Positions 1 to 8,060 of a DNA stretch of 35,210 bases are shown here, one piece after another. This DNA comes from Thermoflexales bacterium. GTDB taxonomy: Bacteria > Chloroflexota > Anaerolineae > J036 > Brachytrichaceae. A program made the position numbers and the translations under genes. Each line of letters starts with the position of its first letter. The stretch's first letter is position 1. The stretch is taken from contig JANWZM010000053.1 in NCBI GenBank assembly GCA_025054635.1, forward strand, positions 1 to 35,210, written 5' to 3'. Under the pieces are notes generated by a model that saw only the letters and a list, made by a program, of their open reading frames with translations, made no database searches and was not told where the DNA came from.

Positions 1-1
1 G

Positions 2-523
2 CCCACGCCAACGCGCGCGGAGCTCCCTGTCGTCGTCGTGCAGCCTTCCGCAACGCCCGAACCTGCACCCGCCGAACCGGCGATCTCAGAGACGCGCGTG
101 CCAACAGAGGCACAACCTGCGGCGCACCCGGCGGTGCAGACCATCCGCGACGCCAACGAGGAGCTCGTCGCCTTGTTCACTGGGCGCAAGGACGCAGCCG
201 CCCTGCAGCCCTTGTGGATGCCCTCTGCGCTGGACTTGCTGATTGGGTTTGCGACAGTCCGGTTGCCTCGGGCGATGCGCGTCAGCGCCGACCAGCGCGA
301 CACAATCCAGGCGAGCTACGAATATCTGCGCGCGCCTGCCCTCGTGGACGAGCGCGGCAATACCGCTGTCGTCACCAGCCGCGAGTACTGGCAGTTCTCC
401 ACAACTGTGAACAACGTGGTGATCTGCGAGACGCGTGACTACACCTACACCCTGGTCGTCGAGGGCGACGGCTACCGCATCCGCACCTTCAGCGGTCGCC
501 TGCTCAGCACACGCTGCCGATAG
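2..523 (+). CDS. Pro/Ala-rich linker plus C-terminal NTF2/IMS-like domain, 5' end cut off
   Basis: The frame is open from base 2, so the gene begins before the window; the GTG at 38 offered by the ORF track is probably internal. The visible part starts with a Pro/Ala/Glu/Thr-rich low-complexity stretch of about 45 residues, as found between a membrane or kinase module and an extracytoplasmic domain. About 115 residues follow that look like a compact alpha+beta domain ending in strands such as 'NNVVICETRDYTYTLVV' and 'GYRIRTF'. The alternation of a basic helix, a tyrosine-rich strand and a final strand with a terminal Cys resembles the ARC6 'IMS'/SnoaL-like cone fold, but this is a weak resemblance. 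No catalytic motif is visible. Function unknown; the coding call is secure, the domain name is a guess. Confidence 0.6.
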   Translation, partial: PTPTRAELPVVVVQPSATPEPAPAEPAISETRVPTEAQPAAHPAVQTIRDANEELVALFTGRKDAAALQPLWMPSALDLLIGFATVRLPRAMRVSADQRDTIQASYEYLRAPALVDERGNTAVVTSREYWQFSTTVNNVVICETRDYTYTLVVEGDGYRIRTFSGRLLSTRCR

Positions 524-610
524 CACAGCCCGCTCGGGCGTGCGAGCAGTCAAGTTGCCAGCGACAACTCTGCCACAGCATCGCCGCTTAGGGTCAAGGT
601 TGGGCAGGCA

Positions 611-988
611 TCAGAGGGCAGCGATGCACTCGATTTCAACGCGCACGCCGCGCGGCAACTGGGCAACCTCCACCGTTGACCGCGCTGGGGGAGGCGCAGG
701 GAAGTAGGTGGCATAGACCGCGTTCATCGCTGCAAAGTCGCTCATGCTCTTAAGAAACACAGTTGTCTTCAACACGCGCCCCATCCCCGAGCCCGCTGCT
801 TCAAGCACAGCCCTCAGATTCTGCAGCACGCGGTGCGTCTGCGCCTCGATGTCGTCCGCAACGACCTCGCCCGTGGCAGGGTCAATTGGAATCTGACCAG
901 AGCAGAAGACGAGCCCATTGCAGACGATCGCTTGCGAATACGGCCCGATGGCTTTTGGCGCATGGTCGGTTTGAACAGCGTTGCGCAT
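611..988 (-). CDS. ridA: RidA family reactive enamine/imine deaminase
   Basis: The 125-residue product matches the full length of the RidA/YjgF/UK114 family, cytosolic trimers that hydrolyse reactive 2-aminoacrylate and related imines released by PLP enzymes. Family marks seen: 'AIGPYSQA' near residue 13, 'FCSGQIPIDPATGE' at 28-41, 'VLKTTVFL', and the C-terminal 'ARSTVEVAQLPRGVRVEIECIAAL' with the active-site Arg (R103) and Glu (E120). The ATG at 988 has a GAGGA ribosome site about 8 nt upstream. It lies 38 nt behind a small membrane-protein ORF on the same strand and converges with the gene ending at 523. Nothing looks unusual in the active site. Confidence 0.93.
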   Translation of the reverse strand: MRNAVQTDHAPKAIGPYSQAIVCNGLVFCSGQIPIDPATGEVVADDIEAQTHRVLQNLRAVLEAAGSGMGRVLKTTVFLKSMSDFAAMNAVYATYFPAPPPARSTVEVAQLPRGVRVEIECIAAL

Positions 989-1026
989 GATGATTTCCTC
1001 GTGAGTTGCCGAAGGAACGGCGAAAG

Positions 1027-1161
1027 CTAGGGCGCTGGCACAGTCAGCACCGCAGAGGCGACCAAGCTGACAACCAGCACTGCCACAACGACCAGCCCCA
1101 GAATCGAGGCGACGCGTCGTGACCGCTCAGAAGACGCTTTTCTTTGCCTCATCGCTTCCAT
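1027..1161 (-). CDS. Small single-pass membrane protein (hypothetical)
   Basis: The ORF track runs from a GTG at 1257 (76 aa), but that start lies on the predicted promoter of the EF-G-like gene. I prefer the in-frame ATG at 1161, giving 44 residues. The product has a basic N-terminus (RQRK..SERSRR) followed by one hydrophobic segment of about 25 residues (VASILGLVVVAVLVVSLVASAVLTV), so it should sit in the membrane with the N-terminus inside. It precedes ridA by 38 nt. No homology is recognised and no clear Shine-Dalgarno site is seen for either start. Coding status is plausible rather than proven. Confidence 0.4.
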   Translation of the reverse strand: MEAMRQRKASSERSRRVASILGLVVVAVLVVSLVASAVLTVPAP

Positions 1162-1243
1162 TCTAGCGGATGAGCGCCTGTCGAACTCGGGCGCGACCGA
1201 TATCGAGCCTGGACGCCCATCCCTGGATCTAGCCGCCTGGCGC

Positions 1244-1272
1244 TTGATCATCTGCACAACACGGTATTAAAT
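1244..1272 (+). promoter_or_regulatory. Predicted sigma-70-type promoter of the EF-G-like gene
   Basis: TTGATC at 1244-1249 and TTAAAT at 1267-1272 are separated by 17 bp, each 4/6 to consensus. Transcription would start near 1279, about 30 nt before the ATG at 1308, leaving room for the GGAGG ribosome site. The same -35 hexamer recurs in the predicted fbpA promoter. Confidence 0.4.
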
Positions 1273-1307
1273 CCTCTTCACAATCCAAGCACGTCGGAGG
1301 CTTGTTG

Positions 1308-3353
1308 ATGAAAGAGTACGCAACCGAGAACCTGCGCAACGTTGCCCTGTTGGGGCATAGCTCGACAGGGAAGACCACGTTCGCAGAAGCCATGCTCTTT
1401 GCCAGCGGCGCAACCAGCCGCATGGGGCGCGTCGAGGACGGCACAACCGTGTCGGACTACGACGAGGAAGAGAAGCGCCGTAAGCAGTCTGTTTATGTAA
1501 GCATCATCCCGATTGAGTGGAAGGACTACAAGATCAACCTGCTTGATTGTCCAGGCTACGCCGACTTCTACGGCGAGGTGCGCAGCGCCACGCGCGTGGT
1601 TGACCTAGGGCTGATCTTTGTGGACGCAGTCAACGGCGTCGAGGTCGGCACAGAGCTAGCGATGCAGGCGGTGGACGACGCCAAGATCCCCCGCGCTGTG
1701 CTGATCAGCCGCATGGATCGCGAAAACGCCGACTTCAAGGGGGTGCTCGTCCAGCTCCATGAAGCTTTTCACCAAGACATCGTGCCGCTGATGCTGCCCG
1801 TTGGGGCGCAGGGGCACTTCGAGGGCGTGATTGACCTGGTCAGTCGGCGCTTCCTGCGCGGACCGAAAGGCGAGGTGTGCGCTGTGCCAGCACATCTGCA
1901 CGACGAGGTCGAAGCCGCTCGCGCGCGGCTGATGGAAGCTGCCGCTGAGGGCGAGGACGAGCTCATCGAGAAGTGGTTCGACACGGGCGACCTGACCGAC
2001 GAGGAGTTCATCCGTGGCTTGCGCAGCGCGATCCGCAAGCGCACGTTCGTGCCCGTGTTCTGCGCTGCGCCTGCACTCGGCATCGGGATCCACGCCATGC
2101 TGTTCTCGCTGGTCAACTACGCGCCCATGCCTTTCGACCTCGGCGCAGACCCCGACGACGGGCAACACGGCACCGTGCTGTTCGTCTTCAAGACGATTGC
2201 CGACCCATACGTCGGCAAGGTCAGCTACTTCCGTGTAATCGAGGGGCCAATTCGCGGCGGCGACGTGCGACTGGTCAACGCCCGCACAAATGAGGAAGAG
2301 CGCATTGGCACGCTGTTCGTTCAGCGCGGCAAGGAGCAGATCCCTGTGCCTGTCCTGCACGTCGGCGACATCGGTGGGCTGACCAAGATCACCAGCGCCC
2401 AGACCAGCGACGCACTATGCGACAAGGCGCATTGCGCTAGACTCCCGCCTATCGAGTTCCCCAACCCTCTGTTCGCCGTTGCGCTTTACCCGAAGACGAA
2501 GAACGACGCAGCAAAGCTCAGCAACGCCCTGACGCGGCTGTGCGAGGAAGACCCCAGCCTGCGCCACATGCACGACCCGAGCACGAAGGAGACGCTGCTG
2601 CTCGGCTTGGGGCAGGCGCACATTGATGTGGCTGTGCATCACCTGCACAACAAGTTCGGCGTGGACGTGGACACGGCGCTCCCAAAGGTGAGCTACCGCG
2701 AAACGATCACCCGCCACGGACAAGCACGGTATCGCCACAAGAAGCAAACTGGCGGCGCTGGTCAGTTCGCCGAAATCGAGATGGCGGTCGAGCCTACTGC
2801 GCCGGGGGTGGGCTATGCGTTTGAGTGGAAGGTATTCGGCGGCGCGATCAGCAGCTCGTTCCAAGCCAGCATCGAGAAGGGGATCAAACAAGTGATGGAA
2901 AGCGGCGTGCTCGCCGGCTACCCCATCGTTGACGTCAAGTGCACAGTCCTAGACGGCAAAGAACACCCCGTGGACTCCAAGCCGATTGCCTTCGAGATCG
3001 CCGCGCGGCATGTCTTCAAGCAAGCCTTCGAGCAAGCAAGCCCTGTCTTGCTCGAGCCGATCTACGCCTTCACCATTGTGGTGCCTGAGGCAAACCAAGG
3101 CGACGTGATGGCGCACCTGAAGACAAAGCGCGCGCAGATCATCGGTATGGATCAGCGCGGCAACAAGGCGATCATCGAGGCGCACGCGCCGCTGGCGGAG
3201 ATGCAACGCTACGGCAACGACCTGCGTGGGCTGACCCAAGGGCGCGGCTTTTACACCATGCGCTTCGACCACTATGCCCCTGTGCCGCCAAACATCGCTC
3301 AAGCGATCATCGCCAAGCACAAGGCTGAAGTTCAGGCAGAGGCGGAAGAGTGA
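1308..3353 (+). CDS. Elongation factor G-like translational GTPase (EF-G paralogue type)
   Basis: The ORF track begins at TTG 1302, but ATG 1308 has GGAGG at 1296-1300 with 7 nt spacing and is the better start (681 aa). The protein has the EF-G layout: GTPase domain (P-loop GHSSTGKT at 16-23, switch II DCPGYAD at 80-86), domain II, and domains III-V, with the domain IV hallmark 'HKKQTGGAGQFAE'. The switch I text 'EEEKRRKQSVYVS' lacks the RGITI of canonical EF-G and resembles the bacterial EF-G-like/EF-G-2 subfamily. So this is probably a paralogue rather than the main translocase, which usually sits in the str operon with rpsL, rpsG and tuf, absent here. The G4 motif reads SRMD instead of NKxD, which is odd. 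Role on the ribosome is inferred. Confidence 0.88.
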   Translation: MKEYATENLRNVALLGHSSTGKTTFAEAMLFASGATSRMGRVEDGTTVSDYDEEEKRRKQSVYVSIIPIEWKDYKINLLDCPGYADFYGEVRSATRVVDLGLIFVDAVNGVEVGTELAMQAVDDAKIPRAVLISRMDRENADFKGVLVQLHEAFHQDIVPLMLPVGAQGHFEGVIDLVSRRFLRGPKGEVCAVPAHLHDEVEAARARLMEAAAEGEDELIEKWFDTGDLTDEEFIRGLRSAIRKRTFVPVFCAAPALGIGIHAMLFSLVNYAPMPFDLGADPDDGQHGTVLFVFKTIADPYVGKVSYFRVIEGPIRGGDVRLVNARTNEEERIGTLFVQRGKEQIPVPVLHVGDIGGLTKITSAQTSDALCDKAHCARLPPIEFPNPLFAVALYPKTKNDAAKLSNALTRLCEEDPSLRHMHDPSTKETLLLGLGQAHIDVAVHHLHNKFGVDVDTALPKVSYRETITRHGQARYRHKKQTGGAGQFAEIEMAVEPTAPGVGYAFEWKVFGGAISSSFQASIEKGIKQVMESGVLAGYPIVDVKCTVLDGKEHPVDSKPIAFEIAARHVFKQAFEQASPVLLEPIYAFTIVVPEANQGDVMAHLKTKRAQIIGMDQRGNKAIIEAHAPLAEMQRYGNDLRGLTQGRGFYTMRFDHYAPVPPNIAQAIIAKHKAEVQAEAEE

Positions 3354-3364
3354 GCCGCGCCGGC

Positions 3365-3958
3365 CTAGGGCGCTCTCGCAGCGATTGCTAGGAAGCGCGC
3401 TGCACCGTCGTCAATGTGCGTGATGCGCCATCCCGACTTGGCGAGCAAGTCTGCCAGTTGGGGTGGCGCAAGCACGTCGTCGTCAGCCGAGGCTTGGGCA
3501 TGGCGCGCAGCGAGCGCAGCGCGGCTGAGCGGATGGAAAATCACCAGTGCGCCCTCAGCTCGCGTCACGCGCGCTGCCTCGCGCAGCGCCTCAAGCGGTT
3601 GGCTGAGATGAGGCAACAGCCCAGCAGCGAAGACCGCGTCCATACAGGCGTCTGCAAAAGGGAGATGCACCGCGTCCCCGACGAGGAGCGAACGGCGTCC
3701 TGCGCGCTGCCCAGCGCGCAGCATCGCCAACGTCGCGTCCAAGCCGACTACTCGCCCGCCTGGCGCTACAGCAGCGTGCAGCAGAGGTAGGGCGCGCGCC
3801 GTGCCGCAGCCCAGGTCGAGCACCGTCATGCCGGGTCGGAACGGCGCCTCGCGGATCGCCTGGGCAAACACAGAATCGTCATCAGCAAAGCGCGCGTCCC
3901 AGTCCGCTGCGCGCACCGCAAAGAACGCCTGCGTCTCGCGCAGGTTGGCGCTAGGCAT
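3365..3958 (-). CDS. Class I SAM-dependent methyltransferase (Methyltransf_11 type)
   Basis: The 197-residue protein carries the AdoMet-binding motif I 'VLDLGCGTA' at 46-54, an acidic strand-2 end 'GRVVGLDAT', motif II-like 'LLVGDAVHLPFADACMDAVFAAGLLPHL' and post-motif 'ALREAARVTRAEGALVIFHPLS'. This is the usual pattern of small cytosolic methyltransferases of the Methyltransf_11/UbiE-like group. The sequence does not reveal the substrate. It starts 26 nt after the dnaA stop codon on the same strand, so it is probably co-transcribed with dnaA, and it converges with the EF-G-like gene 11 nt away. No clear Shine-Dalgarno site is seen. Confidence 0.85.
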   Translation of the reverse strand: MPSANLRETQAFFAVRAADWDARFADDDSVFAQAIREAPFRPGMTVLDLGCGTARALPLLHAAVAPGGRVVGLDATLAMLRAGQRAGRRSLLVGDAVHLPFADACMDAVFAAGLLPHLSQPLEALREAARVTRAEGALVIFHPLSRAALAARHAQASADDDVLAPPQLADLLAKSGWRITHIDDGAARFLAIAARAP

Positions 3959-3984
3959 CGCCGCTGCTCGTCAAGAGGAAGCGC

Positions 3985-5376
3985 TTACTTGACTGCGGTC
4001 GCATACAAGCGCTCGCGGATGGACATCAGGTCTCGGCGAAGCTGCTCCTCGAGCTCTAGGCGCTTCTTGATTCGTTCAATGCCGTGCAGCACCGTGGTGT
4101 GGTCGCGCCCGCCGAGCATGCTGCCGATCTCGGGCAACGAGGCATCGGTCTCCTGCCGCAGCAAGTACATTGCCACATGTCTGGGCTGCACCAACTCCTT
4201 GTTGCGAGAGGCAGAGAGCAGCTCAGCGACCGAGATGCGGTAATAGTCGGCTACGACCTGAATGATGTGCGAAGGAGTGATGGACTCGCGGCGGCTGACC
4301 AAGTCGGAAAGCGCGTCGCGGGCGAGCTGAAGGGTGACAGGGCGCCCAGTGAACTCGGACATAGCGAACAAGCGCGTCAGCGCGCCTTCAAGCTCGCGGA
4401 CGTTGCTCTGAATCTGTTTTGCGACGAACTCAGCAACATCGAAGGGGATCTCGCGCCCCATGCGCTCGGCTTTGTGCTGCAGGATCGCCACGCGCGTCTC
4501 CAAGTCGGGCGGCTCGATATCAACGATCAACCCCCACTCGAAGCGGCTGCGCAGGCGGTCTTCCAGTTTGACCATCAGCGAGGGCGGGCGGTCGCTCGTC
4601 AGGACGACCTGTTTGTTTGCGCTGTGCAGCGCGTTGAAGGTGTGGAACAGCTCCTCCTGCACGAACTCCTTGCCGCTGAGGAACTGCACGTCGTCCATCA
4701 GGAACACGTCCACGTAGCGATACTTGCTGCGGAAGGCGTCCTGCGACTGCGTGCGGATAGCGGTGATGAGTTCGTTGTTGAACATCTCCGAGGTGACATA
4801 GCAGCACACCAAGCTGCGCTGCTTGACATAATTGCCGATGGCGTGAAGCAGGTGAGTCTTGCCTAGACCAGAGCCGCCATACATGAAGAGCGGGTTGTAG
4901 CGCATCGCGGGGCGCTCAGCAACTGCCATCGCCGCGGCATAGGCGAAGCGGTTGCCTTGACCAACCACGAAGGCATCGAAGGTGTAGTGCTCTTGGACAC
5001 CGCTCTGGCTTGCGGCGGCGTTTGGCGCTGGGCTGCCTTGGGCTTCTGCCAGCACGCGGGTGGGCAGCTCAGGCGTCTCCGCTCGGCTTGTGTTCCGCGC
5101 GGCACTCGCGGAGAGGGGCTGAGCAGCGACAACACAGCGCACGTCCACCGTGCGCCCCATGCGGCTGCTGAGCAGGCGTTTGATCTCGGACAGCATGCGT
5201 TGTTCGATCCACTCTTTGGCATACCCATTGGCGACGCCGAGGACAAACAACCCGTCCTCGTAGGTGAGCACGTGCGCGGACTTCAGCCAGGTCAGGTATG
5301 CGCTGCGCCCCATGCTCACTTCCAACTCGCCAAGTGCAGCTTGCCAAGCCGCCTCTGGTCTCAATCGCTCTTGCAT
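3985..5376 (-). CDS. dnaA: Chromosomal replication initiator DnaA
   Basis: At 463 residues this is full length. Domain I covers about residues 1-85 ('AWQAALGELE...YLTWLKSAHVL'). A variable Ala/Pro-rich linker runs to about 128. Domain III (AAA+) starts at 'YTFDAFVVGQGNRFA', with Walker A GGSGLGKT at 167-174, Walker B FLMDD at 225-229 and sensor I 'VVLTSDRPP'. Domain IV holds the DNA-binding signature 'GGRDHTTVLHGIERI' at 422-436. The protein binds DnaA boxes at oriC and opens the origin with ATP. It is divergent from yceD-rpoD across a 250-bp region with box-like sequences. No dnaN, recF or gyrB is adjacent, so this is not the classic rnpA-dnaA-dnaN arrangement. The ATG at 5376 gives an N-terminus that fits the family. 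Confidence 0.97.
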   Translation of the reverse strand: MQERLRPEAAWQAALGELEVSMGRSAYLTWLKSAHVLTYEDGLFVLGVANGYAKEWIEQRMLSEIKRLLSSRMGRTVDVRCVVAAQPLSASAARNTSRAETPELPTRVLAEAQGSPAPNAAASQSGVQEHYTFDAFVVGQGNRFAYAAAMAVAERPAMRYNPLFMYGGSGLGKTHLLHAIGNYVKQRSLVCCYVTSEMFNNELITAIRTQSQDAFRSKYRYVDVFLMDDVQFLSGKEFVQEELFHTFNALHSANKQVVLTSDRPPSLMVKLEDRLRSRFEWGLIVDIEPPDLETRVAILQHKAERMGREIPFDVAEFVAKQIQSNVRELEGALTRLFAMSEFTGRPVTLQLARDALSDLVSRRESITPSHIIQVVADYYRISVAELLSASRNKELVQPRHVAMYLLRQETDASLPEIGSMLGGRDHTTVLHGIERIKKRLELEEQLRRDLMSIRERLYATAVK

Positions 5377-5456
5377 CGCGTCAGCCCTCTAGTAAACCAA
5401 TCATCGTTTGCAGAGTTGCCCTAATATCGTGCAGGTGGCTGAACTAGGGGACTAGC

Positions 5457-5484
5457 ATTGTAGTGACGCAGGGAAGGGGCACAA
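5457..5484 (-). promoter_or_regulatory. Candidate dnaA promoter
   Basis: Reading the minus strand, TTGTGC (5484-5479) and TACAAT (5462-5457) are 16 bp apart. The -10 is 5/6 to consensus and the -35 only 3/6. Transcription would begin near 5450, giving a leader of about 75 nt before dnaA. The -35 hexamer shares TTGTGC with the two direct repeats at 5564-5582. Confidence 0.3.
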
Positions 5485-5542
5485 GTTGGCGGAGGGCTGA
5501 AAACCTTAAATGCGGGGTGCTTTTTTAAGATCGTTACGTCAG

Positions 5543-5551
5543 TGTGGATGA
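5543..5551 (-). promoter_or_regulatory. Near-consensus DnaA box
   Basis: TGTGGATGA differs by one base from TGTGGATAA, the reverse complement of the classical box TTATCCACA. It lies between dnaA and yceD-rpoD, where DnaA autoregulation or an origin would be expected. A single box is weak evidence for oriC. Confidence 0.4.
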
Positions 5552-5563
5552 AATGCCAAAGAC

Positions 5564-5582
5564 TTGTGCAAGGATTGTGCAA
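5564..5582 (+). repeat. Two TTGTGCAA direct repeats, 11 bp centre to centre
   Basis: TTGTGCAA occurs at 5564-5571 and again at 5575-5582, separated by three bases, so the two copies face the same side of the helix. They sit just upstream of the -35 box of the yceD-rpoD promoter, at roughly -42 to -60. They could be protein-binding sites, perhaps divergent DnaA boxes or sites for another regulator. Identity of the binder is unknown. Confidence 0.4.
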
Positions 5583-5588
5583 AACCTG

Positions 5589-5617
5589 TTGACTTCTGCC
5601 CATCAACCTGATACGAT
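5589..5617 (+). promoter_or_regulatory. Strong sigma-70-type promoter for yceD-rpoD
   Basis: TTGACT at 5589-5594 and TACGAT at 5612-5617 are separated by exactly 17 bp. The -10 ends 9 nt before the ATG at 5627, so the transcript would start at or within a few bases of the start codon (leaderless or nearly so). Confidence 0.65.
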
Positions 5618-5626
5618 CATGAGCAC

Positions 5627-6112
5627 ATGCGGTACCGGCTACACAAGCTTCTCCACGAGCCGGTGGGCAGTCGGCAAAGCGCGAGCTTAGATCAAGGCGC
5701 GTTCGCTTTCGATGAAACCCTGCATGTGCCGTTTCTGCGCGGCGAGTTCCTCTTCACGCGACTGAGCCGCGCGATCCTCGTTCAAGGTCAGATCGAAACC
5801 CAAGTCACCCTGCAATGTGTGCGCTCGCTCGAGCGGTTTGACCTGCCGCTCAAAGTCGCCCTTGAGGGCGTCCTGTTCAGCTTGCCCAATTTCCCTGCCG
5901 AAGAGCCCAGTCGGCAGGTTAGCGATGATGGTTGGATTGATCTCACTGAGACGTTGCGCGAGGAGATCATCCTATCAATGCCGACAAACCCGATCCACCC
6001 CAAGTTCGTCCACGCTGACCCCCGCGACTTGCTCAGCGAGCTGGAGGTCGAGGAGGCAGCCGACTGGCTGAGCATTAAGCTGGCGAACCGAGATTCGACC
6101 GAGGAGAGGTAG
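5627..6112 (+). CDS. YceD/DUF177 family protein
   Basis: The 161-residue product shows the DUF177 pattern: '[15 protein letters not shown]' with the first metal-type Cys at C64, an acidic central strand region, and '[17 protein letters not shown]' with a following His. DUF177 proteins are usually encoded beside rpmF and have been linked to 23S rRNA/L32 metabolism. Here rpmF is absent and the partner is the primary sigma factor. The usual CxRC motif reads CVRS (S67), and the C-terminal Cys-rich tail (typically ending near CxxCG) is missing, so any zinc site seems lost. The stop codon is 2 nt before the rpoD ATG, and the tail carries the rpoD ribosome site, so the two are translationally coupled. 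The start codon has no Shine-Dalgarno site, in keeping with a leaderless mRNA. Confidence 0.8.
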   Translation: MRYRLHKLLHEPVGSRQSASLDQGAFAFDETLHVPFLRGEFLFTRLSRAILVQGQIETQVTLQCVRSLERFDLPLKVALEGVLFSLPNFPAEEPSRQVSDDGWIDLTETLREEIILSMPTNPIHPKFVHADPRDLLSELEVEEAADWLSIKLANRDSTEER

Positions 6113-6114
6113 AG

Positions 6115-7314
<1,200 letters not shown>

Positions 7315-7323
7315 TCCCCGCCT

Positions 7324-8019
7324 GTGCGCGCACACCGCTGCCTGGACTTCATCATTGGCGCCTTCGTCGCCGTCCTGCTGGCTAGCAACTTGTTGTCGTC
7401 CGCCAAGATTGTGTCGCTTGGTGCGCTCACTTTCGACGGCGGGACGTTGCTGTTTCCAGTCAGTTACATCTTTGGCGATGTCCTCGCCGAGGTGTATGGC
7501 TATGCGATAGCCCGGCGGGTGATATGGACAGGCTTTGGTGCTTCCGCGCTGTTCAGCGCGTCGGTGTGGCTAGTCGGGCTGCTGCCGGGTGAGGCGGAGT
7601 GGAGCAGCCGCGTCGGGATGGACGCATACAACGCGGTGTTGGGGAGCACCGCGCGCGTTGTTGTGGCTTCACTCGTCGCCTACTGGTTCGGCGCGTTTGC
7701 TAACGCTTTTGTGCTAGCGAGGCTCAAGGTGCTCACCAACGGACGGTGGCTGTGGACGCGCACAATTAGCTCGACCCTCGTTGGTCAATTCGTGGACACT
7801 GCGCTCTTCGTCTTGATCGCCTTCGCTGGCGAGATGAGCGCCGAAGTGCTGTGGAAGATCGCCTGGTCAAACTATGTCTTCAAGGTTGGCGTCGAAGCAG
7901 GGTTCACGCCGATCACCTACCTTGTCGTCGGCAGGTTGAAGCGCGCTGAGGGCGGAGAGGCGTTCGATAGGCAAACGGACTTCAACCCGTTTTTGCTCGG
8001 CGCTGCGCCGAAGGGTTGA
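7324..8019 (+). CDS. Queuosine precursor transporter, YhhQ/DUF165 (VUT) family
   Basis: The 231-residue protein has about six hydrophobic spans and the family text 'FPVSYIFGDVLAEVYGY' near residue 44, followed by 'ARRVIWTGF' and a later 'TRTISSTLVGQFVDTALFVLIAF'. These are the marks of the QPTR family, inner-membrane carriers for queuosine precursors such as preQ0 or preQ1 (YhhQ in E. coli). The start is GTG 7324, 9 nt after the rpoD stop; no Shine-Dalgarno site is present. No other queuosine genes and no preQ1 riboswitch are visible nearby, so the exact substrate is inferred from the family. Confidence 0.88.
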   Translation: MRAHRCLDFIIGAFVAVLLASNLLSSAKIVSLGALTFDGGTLLFPVSYIFGDVLAEVYGYAIARRVIWTGFGASALFSASVWLVGLLPGEAEWSSRVGMDAYNAVLGSTARVVVASLVAYWFGAFANAFVLARLKVLTNGRWLWTRTISSTLVGQFVDTALFVLIAFAGEMSAEVLWKIAWSNYVFKVGVEAGFTPITYLVVGRLKRAEGGEAFDRQTDFNPFLLGAAPKG

Positions 8020-8060
8020 GCAGGGGGTGCGCAAGCCGCCTCGGCGCGCGAACGCTCGGG

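Noticed and set aside
532-547. GCTCG/CGAGC hairpin after the first gene
   Set aside because: Only 5 bp, no T-tract; likely chance in GC-rich DNA.
1656-2360. 234-codon minus-strand ORF opposite the EF-G-like gene
   Set aside because: Shadow frame; the opposite strand has a complete conserved GTPase.
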